DNA of 64,000 nucleotides from Brassica napus (GCF_020379485.1 NC_063452.1:55519377-55583376); one strand, 5' to 3'. Positions 47,560 to 59,159 are shown, counted from the stretch's first letter. The notes: a model not told the origin generated them from the sequence alone. Numbers and translations: made by a program.

Positions 47560-47670
47560 GTATTTCCTCGGAATTTCCTCGGAATATTTTCATTTTACCG
47601 GGCAAATATTTCGCGAAAATTGAAATTAGAATTCCGACGGAATTCCGACGGATAGTATCCGTCGGACCCT
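47560..47670. repeat. Second internal subterminal-type motif cluster
   Basis: CCTCGGTATTTCCTCGG, TTCCGACGGAATTCCGACGG and CCGTCGG words lie immediately before the TATA-like box of the second CACTA gene, copying the layout in front of the first gene. Confidence 0.7.
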
Positions 47671-47674
47671 AGGC

Positions 47675-47681
47675 TTTATAA
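47675..47681 (+). promoter_or_regulatory. TATA-like box of the TNPA-like gene
   Basis: TTTATAA about 130 bp before the first coding exon and followed by a pyrimidine-rich leader. Placement parallels the first gene. Confidence 0.5.
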
Positions 47682-47807
47682 CCACGAGCCGCTTCTTCTT
47701 CCCCATTTCTCTCTTCTTCCTCTGCGCGACTCATCTCTCCTCTCCGGCGATTTCCCCCTGAAATCCGACGATATCTCCGGCGATCTCCCCCTTCTCTTAC
47801 ACAAATC

Positions 47808-50018
47808 ATGTAAAGACCCTATCCCACTCTCTTTGGTTCTATTTGTTAGGTTTTTGTGTAGTTTTGATAGATTTTTGTTAGGGTGATTGGTTAGGATTGT
47901 GATTTGGTTGTATAATAGGTTTAGAATTGTGATTTGGTTGAATAATTTGTTTTGTTGAATTGATTTAGAATTTTTTTATAATTTTTTTATTTTTTTGTAT
48001 TTATAAAATCGATTTTTGTATATAAAATCGATTTTTGTATTTTACAAAACGATTTTTGTATATAAATTCGATTTTTTGGATTTTAAAAAATGTTTTTTGT
48101 ATATAAATTTGATTTTTTGGATTTTACAAAACATTTTTAATATCTATAAAACTTTTTTTGTGATTAAAAACTATTATTTGAGATTTAAAAAATATATATA
48201 TATATTATTAAAACTATTTTTTTGTAATTATTAAACTATTTTTTATTTATTAAAACTATTTTTTGTTTATTAGAACTATTTTTATATATTTATTAAATAT
48301 TTTTAATATCTATAAATCTTTTTTTGTGATTAAAAACTATTATTTGGGATTTAAAAAAATAATAATGATTTCTATATTTCTATATTTATTAAATATATTT
48401 TTTTTAATTTACAGGTCTCATGATGATCAGACCCGGCCTCGACAGCGTCGTGGTCGTAGTGGTACGGGGAGCCACTCTCGGGATTCCAGCCATTTTCAGG
48501 ATTCCCCTTCACCCCACAGCTCCAACCATACATCTCCCTCTGCTGCACCCGCTCCTGCTCCTCTCGCTCCCGCTGCTGCATCCGCTCCTGCTCCTCCGGG
48601 TCCTCCGGGAGTGATGAGTGTTGCGGAGTTGGTTCAACAGCCCGGTCGTGACCATCTTCCGTATCTTCCGTATCCACATGGACGGGGTCAAACATGGTAA
48701 TTAAATATATTTTTTTCTTTAAATTTGGATTCATTATTAACCGTTTGTTCTTTTTATTAGGTTCAACCGATCCGGGAACGGGATCAGCGCATGAATCAAC
48801 CGTATGATGTACTCGGCCTTCGACAGGGGACATCCGACTTTCACTCACTTCCCTACCGACAAGCAGCATCTGTGGTTTCGTCAGTTTGCGGTAAGTATTC
48901 TAATTTTTTACTTATATTTTTAATCTTTAATATAAATTTTCTACTAATTGTGTTTTTTTCAGCAAGAGTTCAGCTGGAATTCCGATGAGACGCTCTTTAT
49001 CTATCACCACTTCGTCCATAAAGTTATGGACAATTATGGGAAGCAGATACACGAGTGGAAGAAGAGGTGGGAAATCAATAAGGTTCGATTTAATTTATTA
49101 AACAATTTTTTAATTTATTAAACTATTATTTTATTTATTAAACTTTTTTTTTTTTATTAAAAGGTCCTAAAGTCGATGAACGACACGGTCTGGAAGGAGT
49201 TGTGTGCGTATTGGGATAAGGAAGAGACGAAAGAAACTTCTTCCACCAACTCCACCAACCGCATGAGCGACCGTAAAGGGAAGGGCATCTACAAGCATAA
49301 CTTCGGTGCTCAATCTATTGCCAATCTGGAAGATCGCATGGTAAGTTCAACCGCTTTTTCTTCAATTATTTGAGTTTCAGAATTTTAATTTATTGTGCAT
49401 TTCTTCTAATTTCTAATGTTTCTTTAATTTATGTTTTTTTCAAGGCGGAAGAAAATGATGGCGAGCCGGTTGATGATCTCGCCCTAATGAGGAGGGCGTA
49501 TACCAACAAGAAGACGAGCCAGATTGATGACGGTCTTGTGAGGGACGTGGTCGACCTGGTCCAAACTCAGGTGGTAGACGAAGTGTCTCAGCTTCAAACC
49601 GAGGATGACGCTTCGACGGCTTCGACCAACTTGTCCTGGTTTCGAATCAACGAAATCGTTGAATCGGTAAGTTCTTTTTTTTTAAGTTCAATTTATTTAT
49701 TTCTTGATTTTTATTTTATCATCAATTTATATTATTTAAATTTGGCTATTTATATTTCAGTCGGTTCCAAAGAAGAAGGGACGTTTGGTCGGTTTGGGTC
49801 GTCGCTCCCGGTCGGCTGCTCCTTCTTCTACACCACCGCCATATGTTGATCCAGAAGTTCTTACGGCTCAGCTGAAAGACAAGGATGATCGGATATCTGC
49901 GTTGGAGACCCAGATGGCAGCTCAACAGGCGGGCTATGAGACATAGAAGAGGCTGAACGAGCAGATGATGAAGAGGATGTACCCGAACGAGGTGTTCCCG
50001 AACATTCAAGACCCGTAG
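47808..50018 (+). pseudogene. CACTA TNPA-like gene (plant transposase Ptta/En-Spm family), decayed
   Basis: Exons: ...47809, 48415-48696, 48761-48890, 48963-49083, 49164-49340, 49445-49666, 49761-50018. The start codon is split: AT ends exon 1 before GTAAAG, and the G opening exon 2 completes ATG, giving MSHDDQTRPRQRR. An Arg-rich head and a long Pro/Ala/Ser stretch follow. Then come the Transposase_24 (PF03004-like) region ([42 protein letters not shown]) and a C-terminal coiled coil (LKDKDDRISALETQ). TNPA-like proteins bind subterminal repeats and bring transposon ends together. It is broken by TGA at 48792-48794 and TAG at 49944-49946, both one transition from a fitting sense codon. All splice phases are kept. 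Confidence 0.85.
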
Positions 50019-50179
50019 TTTTTTTTTTTTACCAAAAACTCGGAATATTTTATTTTTATTTGTAGAACTTTGAATTATCTAATATGTTTTCAGTTTTAAT
50101 TTTAATTTTATATTTTCGAATTTAAATTTCACAAATTTTATTTTTTTAAAAAAATATTTTTTTTAAAAAAATTAATTTT

Positions 50180-50575
50180 TTCGAAATTCCGAGGAAAAGC
50201 ACCCTCGGAAATTTCCGACGACCTTTTCCTCGGAATAAGTCGTTGGAATTTAAAAAAAAAATCCGAGGGAATGTTCCTCGGAATTTTCCGAGGGACTACG
50301 TTCCTCGGAAATTTCCGAGGGCCACTTTCCTCGGAAATTTCCGAGGGCCACGTTCCGAGGAAGTCCTCCCTCGGTATATTCCGAGGAACTTTCCGACGAT
50401 CTAGTGGTCCTCGGAGTTTCCTCGAAAATTCAGTTCCTCGGAATTCCGTCGGAAATTTCCGAGGGATTTCCGAGGAAAAATGAATTTCCGAGGAGTTATT
50501 TCCGAGGATTTTTTTCGTCGGTATGTCGTTGGAATAGCGTTATTCCGACGACATACCGACGATTTTTTCCCTTAC
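50180..50575. repeat. CACTA right subterminal repeat array
   Basis: Alternating TCCGAGGGA, TTCCTCGGAA and TTCCGACGAC motifs in both orientations up to the right terminus. Here GAGGG variants are commoner than on the left side, so the two ends are not identical. Confidence 0.8.
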
Positions 50576-50880
50576 GCCCGCTGTTTTCTTGTAGTGGGCC
50601 TACCTTGTTGCTCTTGTGTTGGGCAGTTTTGATCCAACTTTGCTTTACAGTTCTTTTTGAGCTTTCCGAACTTCCCATTGACTATCAATTCTTTTTCTTC
50701 AGACTGGTCCCGTTAATAGTATGGTAAATGTACACAAGACTAAACTAATGGGTTCGATTATCTATATTGTTAAAGTGTCTTTGGCTTTTGAAGTTATATG
50801 TGTTCAGTCTTATATAATTTCATAAATAAACTACAAATCGAGAAAAATGTCTTAAATATTGTATGCACGAGGATAAAACA

Positions 50881-51322
50881 TGAGAAAAAGACAAAAATAG
50901 CACTAAATCAAGTTTTTGTTCCCAAACTAGCACTCAAGGTCAAAAGTCACAAAAATAGCACTTAATGTTTTATCAAAAGTCACAAACTTAGGATTTAGAG
51001 TTAAAGGGTAGGATTTAGGATTTAGGGTTTAGGGTTTAGAGTTTAGGGTTTAGAATTTAGGGTTTAAGGTTTAGGGTTTAGGGTTCAGGGTTTAGAGTTT
51101 AGATTTTAGGGTTTAGGGTTTAGGGTTTAGGGTTTAGAGTTTAGAGTTTAGGGTTTAGAGTTTAGAAATGAGGTTTTGGGGATAAGATTTCAAATTTTGA
51201 AAAATAAAAAAATTAAAATTTTCAAAGGATAAACTTAGAAAGGTGTTATTTTGGTCATTTTAGTTTTTGAGTGCTATTTTTATAATATAAACTTAGAAAT
51301 ATGCTATTTTGGAGATTTGCCC
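50881..51322. mobile_element. Mutator-like MITE with telomere-like core
   Basis: Flanked by GATAAAACA at 50872-50880 and 51323-51331, a perfect 9-bp target duplication as for Mutator-type elements. The right end, GGAGATTTGCCC, matches a terminus frequent in crucifer MITEs, while the left end is degenerate. CAAAAATAGCAC near the left and GTGCTATTTTTAT near the right are inverted. The core (about 50990-51175) is a run of degenerate TTTAGGG units. Confidence 0.7.
50990..51175 (+). repeat. Interstitial telomere-like (TTTAGGG)n repeat
   Basis: Around two dozen imperfect copies of the plant telomere unit TTTAGGG with TTTAGAG variants. It lies inside a bordered element, so it is not a chromosome end. 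Confidence 0.9.
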
Positions 51323-51331
51323 GATAAAACA

Positions 51332-53540
51332 TAGTAAAATGCAATTATTTGCAAGTCATAGCTCTTTTAAGCTATTTGAAATAACATTGCGGTTACTAGA
51401 GGAAAATGTAGATTACATACTTGCATACCGCCAACGAAATGTAAGGGTCCATCGTGTACATAGGCAGTCCAAGCAATATGTGTCTTCCTTAAATCTATTT
51501 TTGACATTCGATTTTAATTTTAAAATTTGATAGGTATTGTTTCGGAATATTGATTCACGTGCCCGATTATTAATTGTTTTCTTTGACTAATCTTTCTCTA
51601 ACATATGCTGAAAAATTCTTAAACCCAAACCGTGTATCAATTCGATTCGTTATATATGAATCAAAATAATCTTCACACCTAAAGTACTAGTTTATACATA
51701 TACACCTAAATTACTAGTTTATACATGTCGCAAAACATCAGCCTTTTTTACCGTTGGATACCGTCGAACGTTCTACTAAAGACAATAACCAAAACATATA
51801 TAGATAAAAGCTTGTCACACCAAAAATATATGTTTGCGGTTATTCAGTTCTGATATCATTAAAGAAGAATTATATATAGTTGATCTCAAACCTAATATTT
51901 AATAATATTTTATGTTATATTTCTACTTCTTTCAACCTGGAAACTCCTAAGTTTAATGTATCATCAATCCACAACGATTCAAAGATAAGTGTTCTGGCTC
52001 ATCACGTATGTTTAGTTTAAAGTCTCTAATAATCATAGTCATCGTTTGTAAGAGGCTGAAACTAGCGTCAGCGACCAATATTTAAGACGTGTATCTGGAA
52101 ATACATTAGATGGATTTAAACGCAGCGATCATTTAACGTTGTTGATATACGTCGACTTCGGACGCCGGAATTAACGGCGTTAATAATTTTTGGAAATCTG
52201 GCGCGGCGTCTATGTTTTCAGAAATCCGGCGTCGATTTCTCTCTCAACTTTTTGTTGTTTTGCCGTAATCTGTGTCTATTTCCGGTCATTTGGACGTTGA
52301 CGCACAGCGTCTTACTTACGAACAGGGCTATTATTGAATGATTAACTAGTTTTTGACCCTTTATAGCTCTTAGTTAAAGTCGTGTTATCGTTGACTATGA
52401 ACACTTTTCGTGAATTCATCATATATATTGTTTGTCGGGTAAGACATTAATTTCTAAATGCAATCACATGTGACAAATAACTACTGGAAGCTCATGTGTA
52501 ATCCTAGAAAATTACAAACGCAAAGAGACTAATTTTGTGTTGACTTGTGTTTGTTTGCATACATGGACATCAATACAAAATTGTCCACTGAGATATTAAA
52601 TTTAAAAAAAGAAATGTAAACGTACGTTGTAAGCATTTTAATTTGTGTGTGGTTCATCTTGTCTTTCCTTAACCACTCCCATTGAAAAAAATCATTGCTA
52701 GATGACAAAAAATCTATTCTCATTTCTATTTCCGCTTAAAATGCGGGTAACCATGTGATTTCATCAGGGGCTTCTAAAATAAATTTAGATTAACACTTAA
52801 ATGTAACTAAACTAAACAAATCAAAATACGATAGAAAACTCGAATGTTTATGTCGCTTATTGGGAGAAAATTTAAGCTTACTGATTTTGAAATATATTCA
52901 AATTGTTAATAAAATTGGTTAGAAGACAAATTCATGATTCTATATACCTCAGTACAAACGAATTTATTAGACACCACCCTAATTGACAGGGGATTTAATT
53001 TTTGAGAAATATCGATTTTTTTTACGTAGACCCTTGACCTTTAGGTTATGGTATGTGGGGTTATAATGCATATTGCACGTGACCATTAAGCAGATTATTT
53101 GAGTTAATTAATAATTAGATTGATCCCATCGAGCTAAAATATACTGTGACATTCCATATTTTGCAGTAGTTCTAATGATTCTTGGCCTCCTTCTTAGGCT
53201 TTCATAAGTAGCCATATATACATACATACTGTATACACACGTTAAAAAATGAGACTAACCGGTGAATAGTAATGTTCAGAAAACAAATTTAAAGAAACAG
53301 TCAATTAAGCTGTTTAAAACCGGTTTCGATTTATGTTAACGAATGATATATTAAAAAATTTATAAAAATCCGAGTAATTAATGTGCGAAAGTTTAATTAT
53401 TTCTGTCGCTGAAGCCTAAATTTAATATCTTTGGAAAAGAGATAAAAAAAAACCAAAAAAAGGAAAGAAAAAAAGAAGAAGAAGATGATGGTCTACTAAA
53501 AGCAGTTAAATCAAAAGTGATGTCTCTCTATCAAGCTCAA
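51332..53540. other. Region upstream of PUCHI, no gene seen
   Basis: Mostly AT-rich. A GC-rich patch at about 52140-52330 contains CGGACGCCGGAATT and AATCCGGCGTCGA words of unknown meaning. No open frame with family resemblance. It probably contains promoter sequence of the AP2/ERF gene. Confidence 0.45.
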
Positions 53541-53548
53541 TGTCTCTC

Positions 53549-53557
53549 TATTTATAA
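53549..53557 (+). promoter_or_regulatory. TATA box of the AP2/ERF gene
   Basis: TATTTATAA, about 155 bp before the ATG at 53709, followed by a leader with AACAACAACAA runs. Two copies of TGTCTCTCTAT immediately precede or overlap it. Confidence 0.55.
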
Positions 53558-53708
53558 CAGCACTTCACTTTCATTCCCAAACAACACTCATCATCTTTAG
53601 ACAGAAGCAAAACAACAACAACAAAAAAAAAACCTTCTCCCTTTACTCATCTTTAGCCAAAACCCTAGAAGAAACCTCCTTTTGGAAAAAACCCATTTCT
53701 TCATCATC

Positions 53709-54719
53709 ATGTCAACCTCCAAAACCCTAAATCATAATAAACCCTGTGGAACATCGCAAACTCAAATGGTTTTTTCTGTAATCCACCAAAACACAACCAA
53801 CACAACGACCACCACAACTGCCACAACCGGCGAGAGAAGAGGCCGGAGATCAAAGCAAGCAGAGCCAGGGAGATTCTTAGGAGTCAGGAGACGTCCATGG
53901 GGTCGTTACGCAGCAGAGATCAGAGATCCAACCACCAAAGAACGTCACTGGCTCGGCACTTTCGACACTGCTCACGAAGCCGCTCTTGCCTACGATAGAG
54001 CAGCTCTTTCAATGAGAGGCACTCAAGGTCGAACTAACTTCGTCTACACTCCAACTGATGTTCACACTATCCTCACAAACCCTAATCTTCACTCTCTCAT
54101 CGTCTCTCCTTATAATAACCAATCTTTCTTACCAAACTCTTCTCCTCAGTTTGTTATTGATCATCTTCCTCATTATCAAAAATATCAGCAACCTAAACAT
54201 ACTCTCCCCCAAGCCGTCTCACCCGTCGCTTCTTTCAAAACGCCTGTTCGTCATCAAAACGCAGATACTCAAGCGTTTGGTAATAGTCCTCAGAACTCGT
54301 CTTCTAACGGCTCGCTATCTTCTTCACTAGACGAAGAAGGCAACTTCTTCTCGCTAGAAGGAACTAACTCCAGTACCAACTCGGGTTACTTGGACTGCAT
54401 TGTCCCACACCACTGCCTTAAACCACCTGCGGAAACCACAACCATCCAAAACCAAACCGGAGCAGGTTTCACAACTCCGGCAAGCAAGGCCTTTGAGTCA
54501 CCCGGAGGGTTTAGTAGTAGTTACTTCGATGATGGTGATATGCTGATGATGAATCGTCATGAGTTCGGTTCGTGTGATCTCTCTGCCATGAGCACTAACT
54601 ATGGTGCTGGTGCTTCAATGTCAATGGAAGATTACGCTATAATGGAGCCTCAAGATTTCTCTTCTCCTATCGCTGCTTTTGGTGATGTTACAGACACAGG
54701 CTTCTACTCACTCTATTAG
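53709..54719 (+). CDS. PUCHI: AP2/ERF transcription factor, PUCHI-like (ERF086)
   Basis: An intronless 336-residue protein. The first ATG in frame is at 53709 ([12 protein letters not shown]); the frame extends a few codons upstream without another ATG. A single AP2/ERF domain spans about residues 55-112, with [17 protein letters not shown] and [19 protein letters not shown]. The Ala and Asp of AEIRDP and WLGTFDT mark it as ERF type rather than DREB. The C-terminal two thirds are Ser/Asn/Thr-rich with acidic patches, probably activation or regulatory sequence. Sequence and position fit Arabidopsis PUCHI (At5g18560), a nuclear factor for lateral root primordium patterning and floral meristem identity. 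No break seen. It is convergent with the CCCH gene downstream. Confidence 0.9.
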   Translation: MSTSKTLNHNKPCGTSQTQMVFSVIHQNTTNTTTTTTATTGERRGRRSKQAEPGRFLGVRRRPWGRYAAEIRDPTTKERHWLGTFDTAHEAALAYDRAALSMRGTQGRTNFVYTPTDVHTILTNPNLHSLIVSPYNNQSFLPNSSPQFVIDHLPHYQKYQQPKHTLPQAVSPVASFKTPVRHQNADTQAFGNSPQNSSSNGSLSSSLDEEGNFFSLEGTNSSTNSGYLDCIVPHHCLKPPAETTTIQNQTGAGFTTPASKAFESPGGFSSSYFDDGDMLMMNRHEFGSCDLSAMSTNYGAGASMSMEDYAIMEPQDFSSPIAAFGDVTDTGFYSLY

Positions 54720-55210
54720 AACATTCTTTTTGATATTTTTGTTTTTAAGTAATAATATAAACGTTATTCCATGGTCATTTTGATTTTTGTCGTTGACAAT
54801 ATGTTATCTACTTAATTATATATTCTGCTTATTGTATCATGCACCATAAGGTTACCTTACCATGAAGTTTTTATTTTCTTTCTTTATTTTGTATGATTTT
54901 TTAATATCATGGATTTGACTAGCAAACGGTGTTAATGCGAGTTATATTATAGATCACTTTTTGTCCATGCTACTTCCAACACACTCATTATGTAATATTA
55001 TAAGTGGTGTGTATAATATAATGAAATCAATGTCTTACTCAAAACAGATATTTGACTCGACGTGAATAACTGAGATATGTTAATTATTTTGACAGGATTA
55101 TTAGATTAGTTGCAGAAACTCAAGTATCCATAGTTTTGAACTTTTGATGCTCGGTTATTGTGAAAGTTTATGACAATTGTAAATTTGGCATTAGTTTGAA
55201 TTTTAATATA

Positions 55211-55256
<46 letters not shown>

Positions 55257-56540
55257 TCTTTTTAATATAAGGGATATATATATGGTTATGCGAAAAATAT
55301 TAAGATTAAATACACAGGAGATTTGGCTTCAAATTTTGCATTTTAATTTAATAATATTAGGGAAAGTGAGATGGACTTTTAGTGAAGTAGCATGATGGTG
55401 TTTTACATGTGTTCTGGTCATGAATTGTTTGGTCTTTGATTTCACAGTCAGTGTTTCATGTCTCCCTTCTTTTGCAACTTTTGTCTACAACAACTCAACA
55501 TCACAACTCTTTCTGTCTTTAAAAAACATCTGGTTAAGGTTTTTGTCTTTGTTTCATAGAACTCAATTAGTCCCCTTTCCAATGTTGATCAACTTCACTT
55601 TACTTAATAAAACTATCAGATCCAATCAAAGCTGTCATACAGATCAAACATAGATACACACGCACGCATATGTGTGTGTGTATATATATATAACAATGCG
55701 CCATGGAGTTCATATATGATGCTTTAGAATTTGTTTGGCGCCAAAGAAAATAACTTGCAAACAACTATGTATTCTATAACATTTATAATCCCAATCGGAA
55801 GTTATATATTTAAAATATAAAGAGCCAGTGCGGAGGGCTTTGGCTTCTGTAGATCAAAAATGATGAATGGGATTGTGGCACTCCACTCGCCACGTATCAC
55901 TATAATCGCCATAAATCTGTGAAGTCTACCATAATATAAAAGCGATATCTTTAGCCAGCCTTTAAAAATGGTAGATTATCTAATTGCCAAACTGAGAGAT
56001 AAATCGTTTAATGATTAGTAGTATATGGGTTGTTGATAGATTTTGTTGTGATGTTTCATTGACCAAACTCATGATTATGATTTTTCAGTTGTTTGAGTAA
56101 AACTAGACGCAATGAACAAACCGCACATGCACATGTTATATCACCGACATAAAGAACCAAGTACGAGAATTACTGACTTCTACGTCCACATTAACAGTGT
56201 TTTTTACCCACCCTACTTTTCATAGCATGATCAGAGTCGTACGGATCGAGTGTAGAACAAGAAGAACGAAAATAGAAACGTGACACCGAAACCTGTTATA
56301 TATTTTCTGTTCCTCTTCTTGTTGCTGCTCCCAACCATTTAGAATCGGACTGTTTCAAGACTATTGCGTTTACTATTTAACATATTTGACATTTTGTTTA
56401 CATTTAGAAATTAAAAGTCTTTTGCCAAACCATTTTTTTTTAGCAAGTAAAGGGTTGACTGAAACATTATACATGTATCTTCTCTTGAAAATAACAAGGG
56501 TTTTACTTAATAACTTCACCTTTTAAAAAAACGCAATTAA
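54720..56540. other. Intergenic between PUCHI-like and CCCH genes
   Basis: AT-rich spacer between the 3' ends of two convergent genes. It contains an AT microsatellite. A short open frame at 55420-55653 has no recognisable domain. Confidence 0.5.
55212..55248. repeat. (AT)n microsatellite
   Basis: An uninterrupted AT dinucleotide run of about 18 units, followed by a T run. Likely polymorphic. Confidence 0.9.
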
Positions 56541-56949
56541 AAAGAAAAATCGGATTCTCGATCAAAACCCATTTTCCATAACCTTTTTCCTTAAAAACAA
56601 AGGATTTTCAGGCCATTTTATTAACAATTGTTTTCGAAAAGTTTGAATAGAAAAAAAGGAAAGAAAAAAAAAGATAGATGGCCGTATGAAGGAATCATAT
56701 GAACATGGTAAGAGAGACATAAGAGGAGAGACATAACACATAAAACTAGGCTGCTTTCGTCTCTCTCTGCTTCTACTTCTACTTCTGCTTCCTGTTGTTG
56801 TCTCCACCCAAAAACGAATCTTTTTCCTTTTTATGTTCCTGAGTTCATGAAAGTTTGATGAAAAGAAGATAGAGAGAAAAAAGAGAGATGATAACCTAAG
56901 AAGAATAGAGAGAGTTTCTCTTCTCTTCTCTCCTTTGAGTTTTGTCTCT

Positions 56950-58961
56950 TTAACTTGAAGCCTTAACCTCATCCTCAATGCTAGCCGAGTCACCATTTTT
57001 GGTCTCAGCAACAGGCTCGGACTGGCTCACGCCGCCAGTCATAGAAGAAGAAACTCCAGCGGACACAGTTTCCGAGCCACCACTTGTTGTGGTTTTTGGT
57101 TTAACGGAGCTCGAAGAGTGAAGTTCTGTGCGTTGGTCAGACGTGGATGATGATGACGCAGCTAATGTGCCGAGCGATGAGGATCCGAGAGGGTAAGTGA
57201 GCGAAGAAGCAGACGTGCTGTAGCTTAGTGAAGAAGAGCCCATGGAGTGATCAAATTTGCAGTCAGGCCCAAACTTACAGATCCCATGTTGCGCAAAGTG
57301 GCTGCATGGCGCTGTGCCCTGCAAATGTTTCTTATTCTTATTAGCTTTCTCGCTGTTATTAAGATGCATTACGTCTGAACAGAGCTTTATAACCAATTCA
57401 AGAAACAGAGTTTCTACACGGAACTTATCATTAATTCATAACAATAAACTCTATAACGTTGAGTTCATGACAATTTCATGACCGTTCTGTTCATGACGCA
57501 AGGCGTAAAAGCTAAAATAGGCAATGAGTGAGACTTACAGGACGAAGTGGGAGGCCAATATTGCTGAGATTAACTCCTTTTGGTGGTGCTGCTTCAAGAG
57601 GATGATGGAATCTGCAAGAGGCTCCAAATTTACAGTCTCCGGTTCTCATAAAGTATTGACAGTCAGGTTCTCCAGGTCTCTGAGGAAAAGATTGCTCCTT
57701 ATTTGAAGATAGGCTCGTTTGATAAGAAGGCGCCAAAGGAACAGAGCTTGATCCCATAGAGGGTTGACTCCCAGGGGAAGCCTAAACAAAATTAAAATGA
57801 GACTTTGTTAAGATTAAGAGGTAAGGAAGAAAGTAGGATCGTTTTGGAACGTTACCTGGTAAGGGTTCCAGCCCGGGTATGGAACCATACCCGTAGGAGG
57901 AAGAACCATTTGGCTGTAAGTACCGTAAGGGCTTTGAACATATGAGCCTGGTAATAGCTGAGGTCTCGCTACAAAAACACCTGACTGAGAGTGTAACGAT
58001 GGATAAATAGCTGATAACTGCTGAGATGGAGGTTGTACACCAGGAGGAAGGGGATGGTGAAACCGACATGTGGAACCGAATTTACAATGACCGGTTCTCA
58101 TGTAATAGGAGCATTCTTTCTCACCCTGTAAGGAAAAACCATTGAGAGATCAATACACCACCAAAAGAAACAAAGACAAAACCAGAGAGAGATTGAACAA
58201 ACAAACCGGGCGTAATGGGAATCCCATGTAGTTTAATGAGACAGTAACAGAATCTCCTCCTCTTTGTCTAGGATGGTGATACTTGCAAGAAGCACCGAAC
58301 TTACATGTTCCCGTTCTCATAAAATGCTGTTCAAATAAAAAGCATAAAAAAAATGAGACTTGGCTACACTAAAGAAAGTTTAAGCATTGCTTTAATTGTA
58401 TAGATGAAACCTGACACACGGGCTGTCCCATTCTCTCAGGGAAATCTCCAGGTTCTGTTCTGAGACCTCCCAAGACCTAAAAGAATGAAAACATCTAGTT
58501 AAGAGCTTCCAAGCAAACTACATGGTGTTAGTGATATTAGATCATATAGATACAACAATGCATCTGTGATCAAACTGAATCACCCCAATTGACTGATTAA
58601 ACACACATGGGAAGCAGACAAAAAGGTAGTAACTTTATCAAAAACAGAGAGAGAGAGAGGCAGAGGTTATTACCGGTACACGGTTTGGTGGGTGGTTGAA
58701 CCGACACCTGGAACCGTACCCGCAAACACCGGTTCGTAAGTAATAAATACAATCAGGCTCATCGGGTCGCTCCGGGAATGATTCACCTCCACCGCCTCGC
58801 AGCCCTAACCGCCACGTCGAACCTACAAAAAACCGCATTTTGAAAAACAACGATTGCAAAACGCTAAATCGCAACGTTATACCTTCTAAACCGGTTTCGG
58901 TTCCGGGAGGTGATGGATCCGCCCGCGAGCCTTCTTCGCCGACGCGACCGTACCGCTCCAT
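56950..58961 (-). CDS. CCCH zinc-finger protein with five fingers, At5g18550-like
   Basis: Seven exons on the minus strand: 58961-58883, 58822-58674, 58476-58411, 58326-58207, 58125-57856, 57781-57539, 57318-56950. They have GT/AG borders and sum to 431 residues starting [11 protein letters not shown]. All five fingers fit C-x8-C-x5-C-x3-H exactly: [10 protein letters not shown]..., [10 protein letters not shown]..., [10 protein letters not shown]..., [10 protein letters not shown]... and [10 protein letters not shown].... The first four carry the family's upstream FPERPxEPDC or related block. The tail is Ser/Thr-rich. Plant ZFN-type proteins of this layout bind single-stranded RNA or DNA and are thought to act in RNA metabolism or transcription. 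The gene matches the At5g18550 family by layout and position. No break seen. Finger 2 starts at the exon 3/4 junction (C/QHFM region), so splicing must be exact to keep it. Confidence 0.9.
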
Positions 58962-59159
58962 ATCGTTTATCTCCCTAACCTCTCTGCCGAGCAATGTTGA
59001 GCTCCGATCAAATGGGAGTGTCGGGGAAGGAAGTTTCTTCTTCTTCTTTTGTTTGTTTGGAGAAGGAAGAAACGGACAAAGAAGCACGGATCGTGGTTGG
59101 GTTCTGTCTCAACACCACTCTCTCTCAGTCGCTCGCTTGATCTCTCTCTCTGCTTAAAG

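Larger units (their letters stand above)
42669..50596 (+). mobile_element. Complete CACTA (En/Spm) transposon
   Basis: The left terminus is CACTATAAGAAAAC and the right terminus is GTTTTCTTGTAGTG, inverted over 13 of 14 bases. Flanks are GGC at 42666-42668 and GGC at 50597-50599, a perfect 3-bp target duplication. The element is 7,928 bp. It holds a tnp2-type transposase gene and a Transposase_24-type (TNPA-like) gene, both on the plus strand. Many copies of TTCCTCGGAA/TTCCGACGG-like subterminal motifs occur near both ends and between the genes. Both genes are broken, so it is non-autonomous now, but intact ends could still be mobilised in trans. Confidence 0.95.

Noticed and set aside
48372..48869. 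165-codon minus-strand frame with Arg/Glu repeats
   Set aside because: It is the antisense of the Pro/Ala-rich exon 2 of the TNPA-like gene, and its repeats mirror that exon's low complexity.
50990..51175. Chromosome end or ancient telomere fusion
   Set aside because: The TTTAGGG repeats are degenerate and enclosed by a 9-bp target duplication, so they are part of a transposon.
53682..53708. N-terminal extension of the PUCHI-like protein
   Set aside because: The upstream part of the frame lacks an ATG; it begins with TTG. The first ATG at 53709 gives the family-like MSTS start.
55420..55653. 77-codon open frame between PUCHI-like and CCCH genes
   Set aside because: Hydrophobic, Ser/Phe-rich, with no signal-peptide logic or known family; it lies in the shared 3' spacer of two convergent genes.
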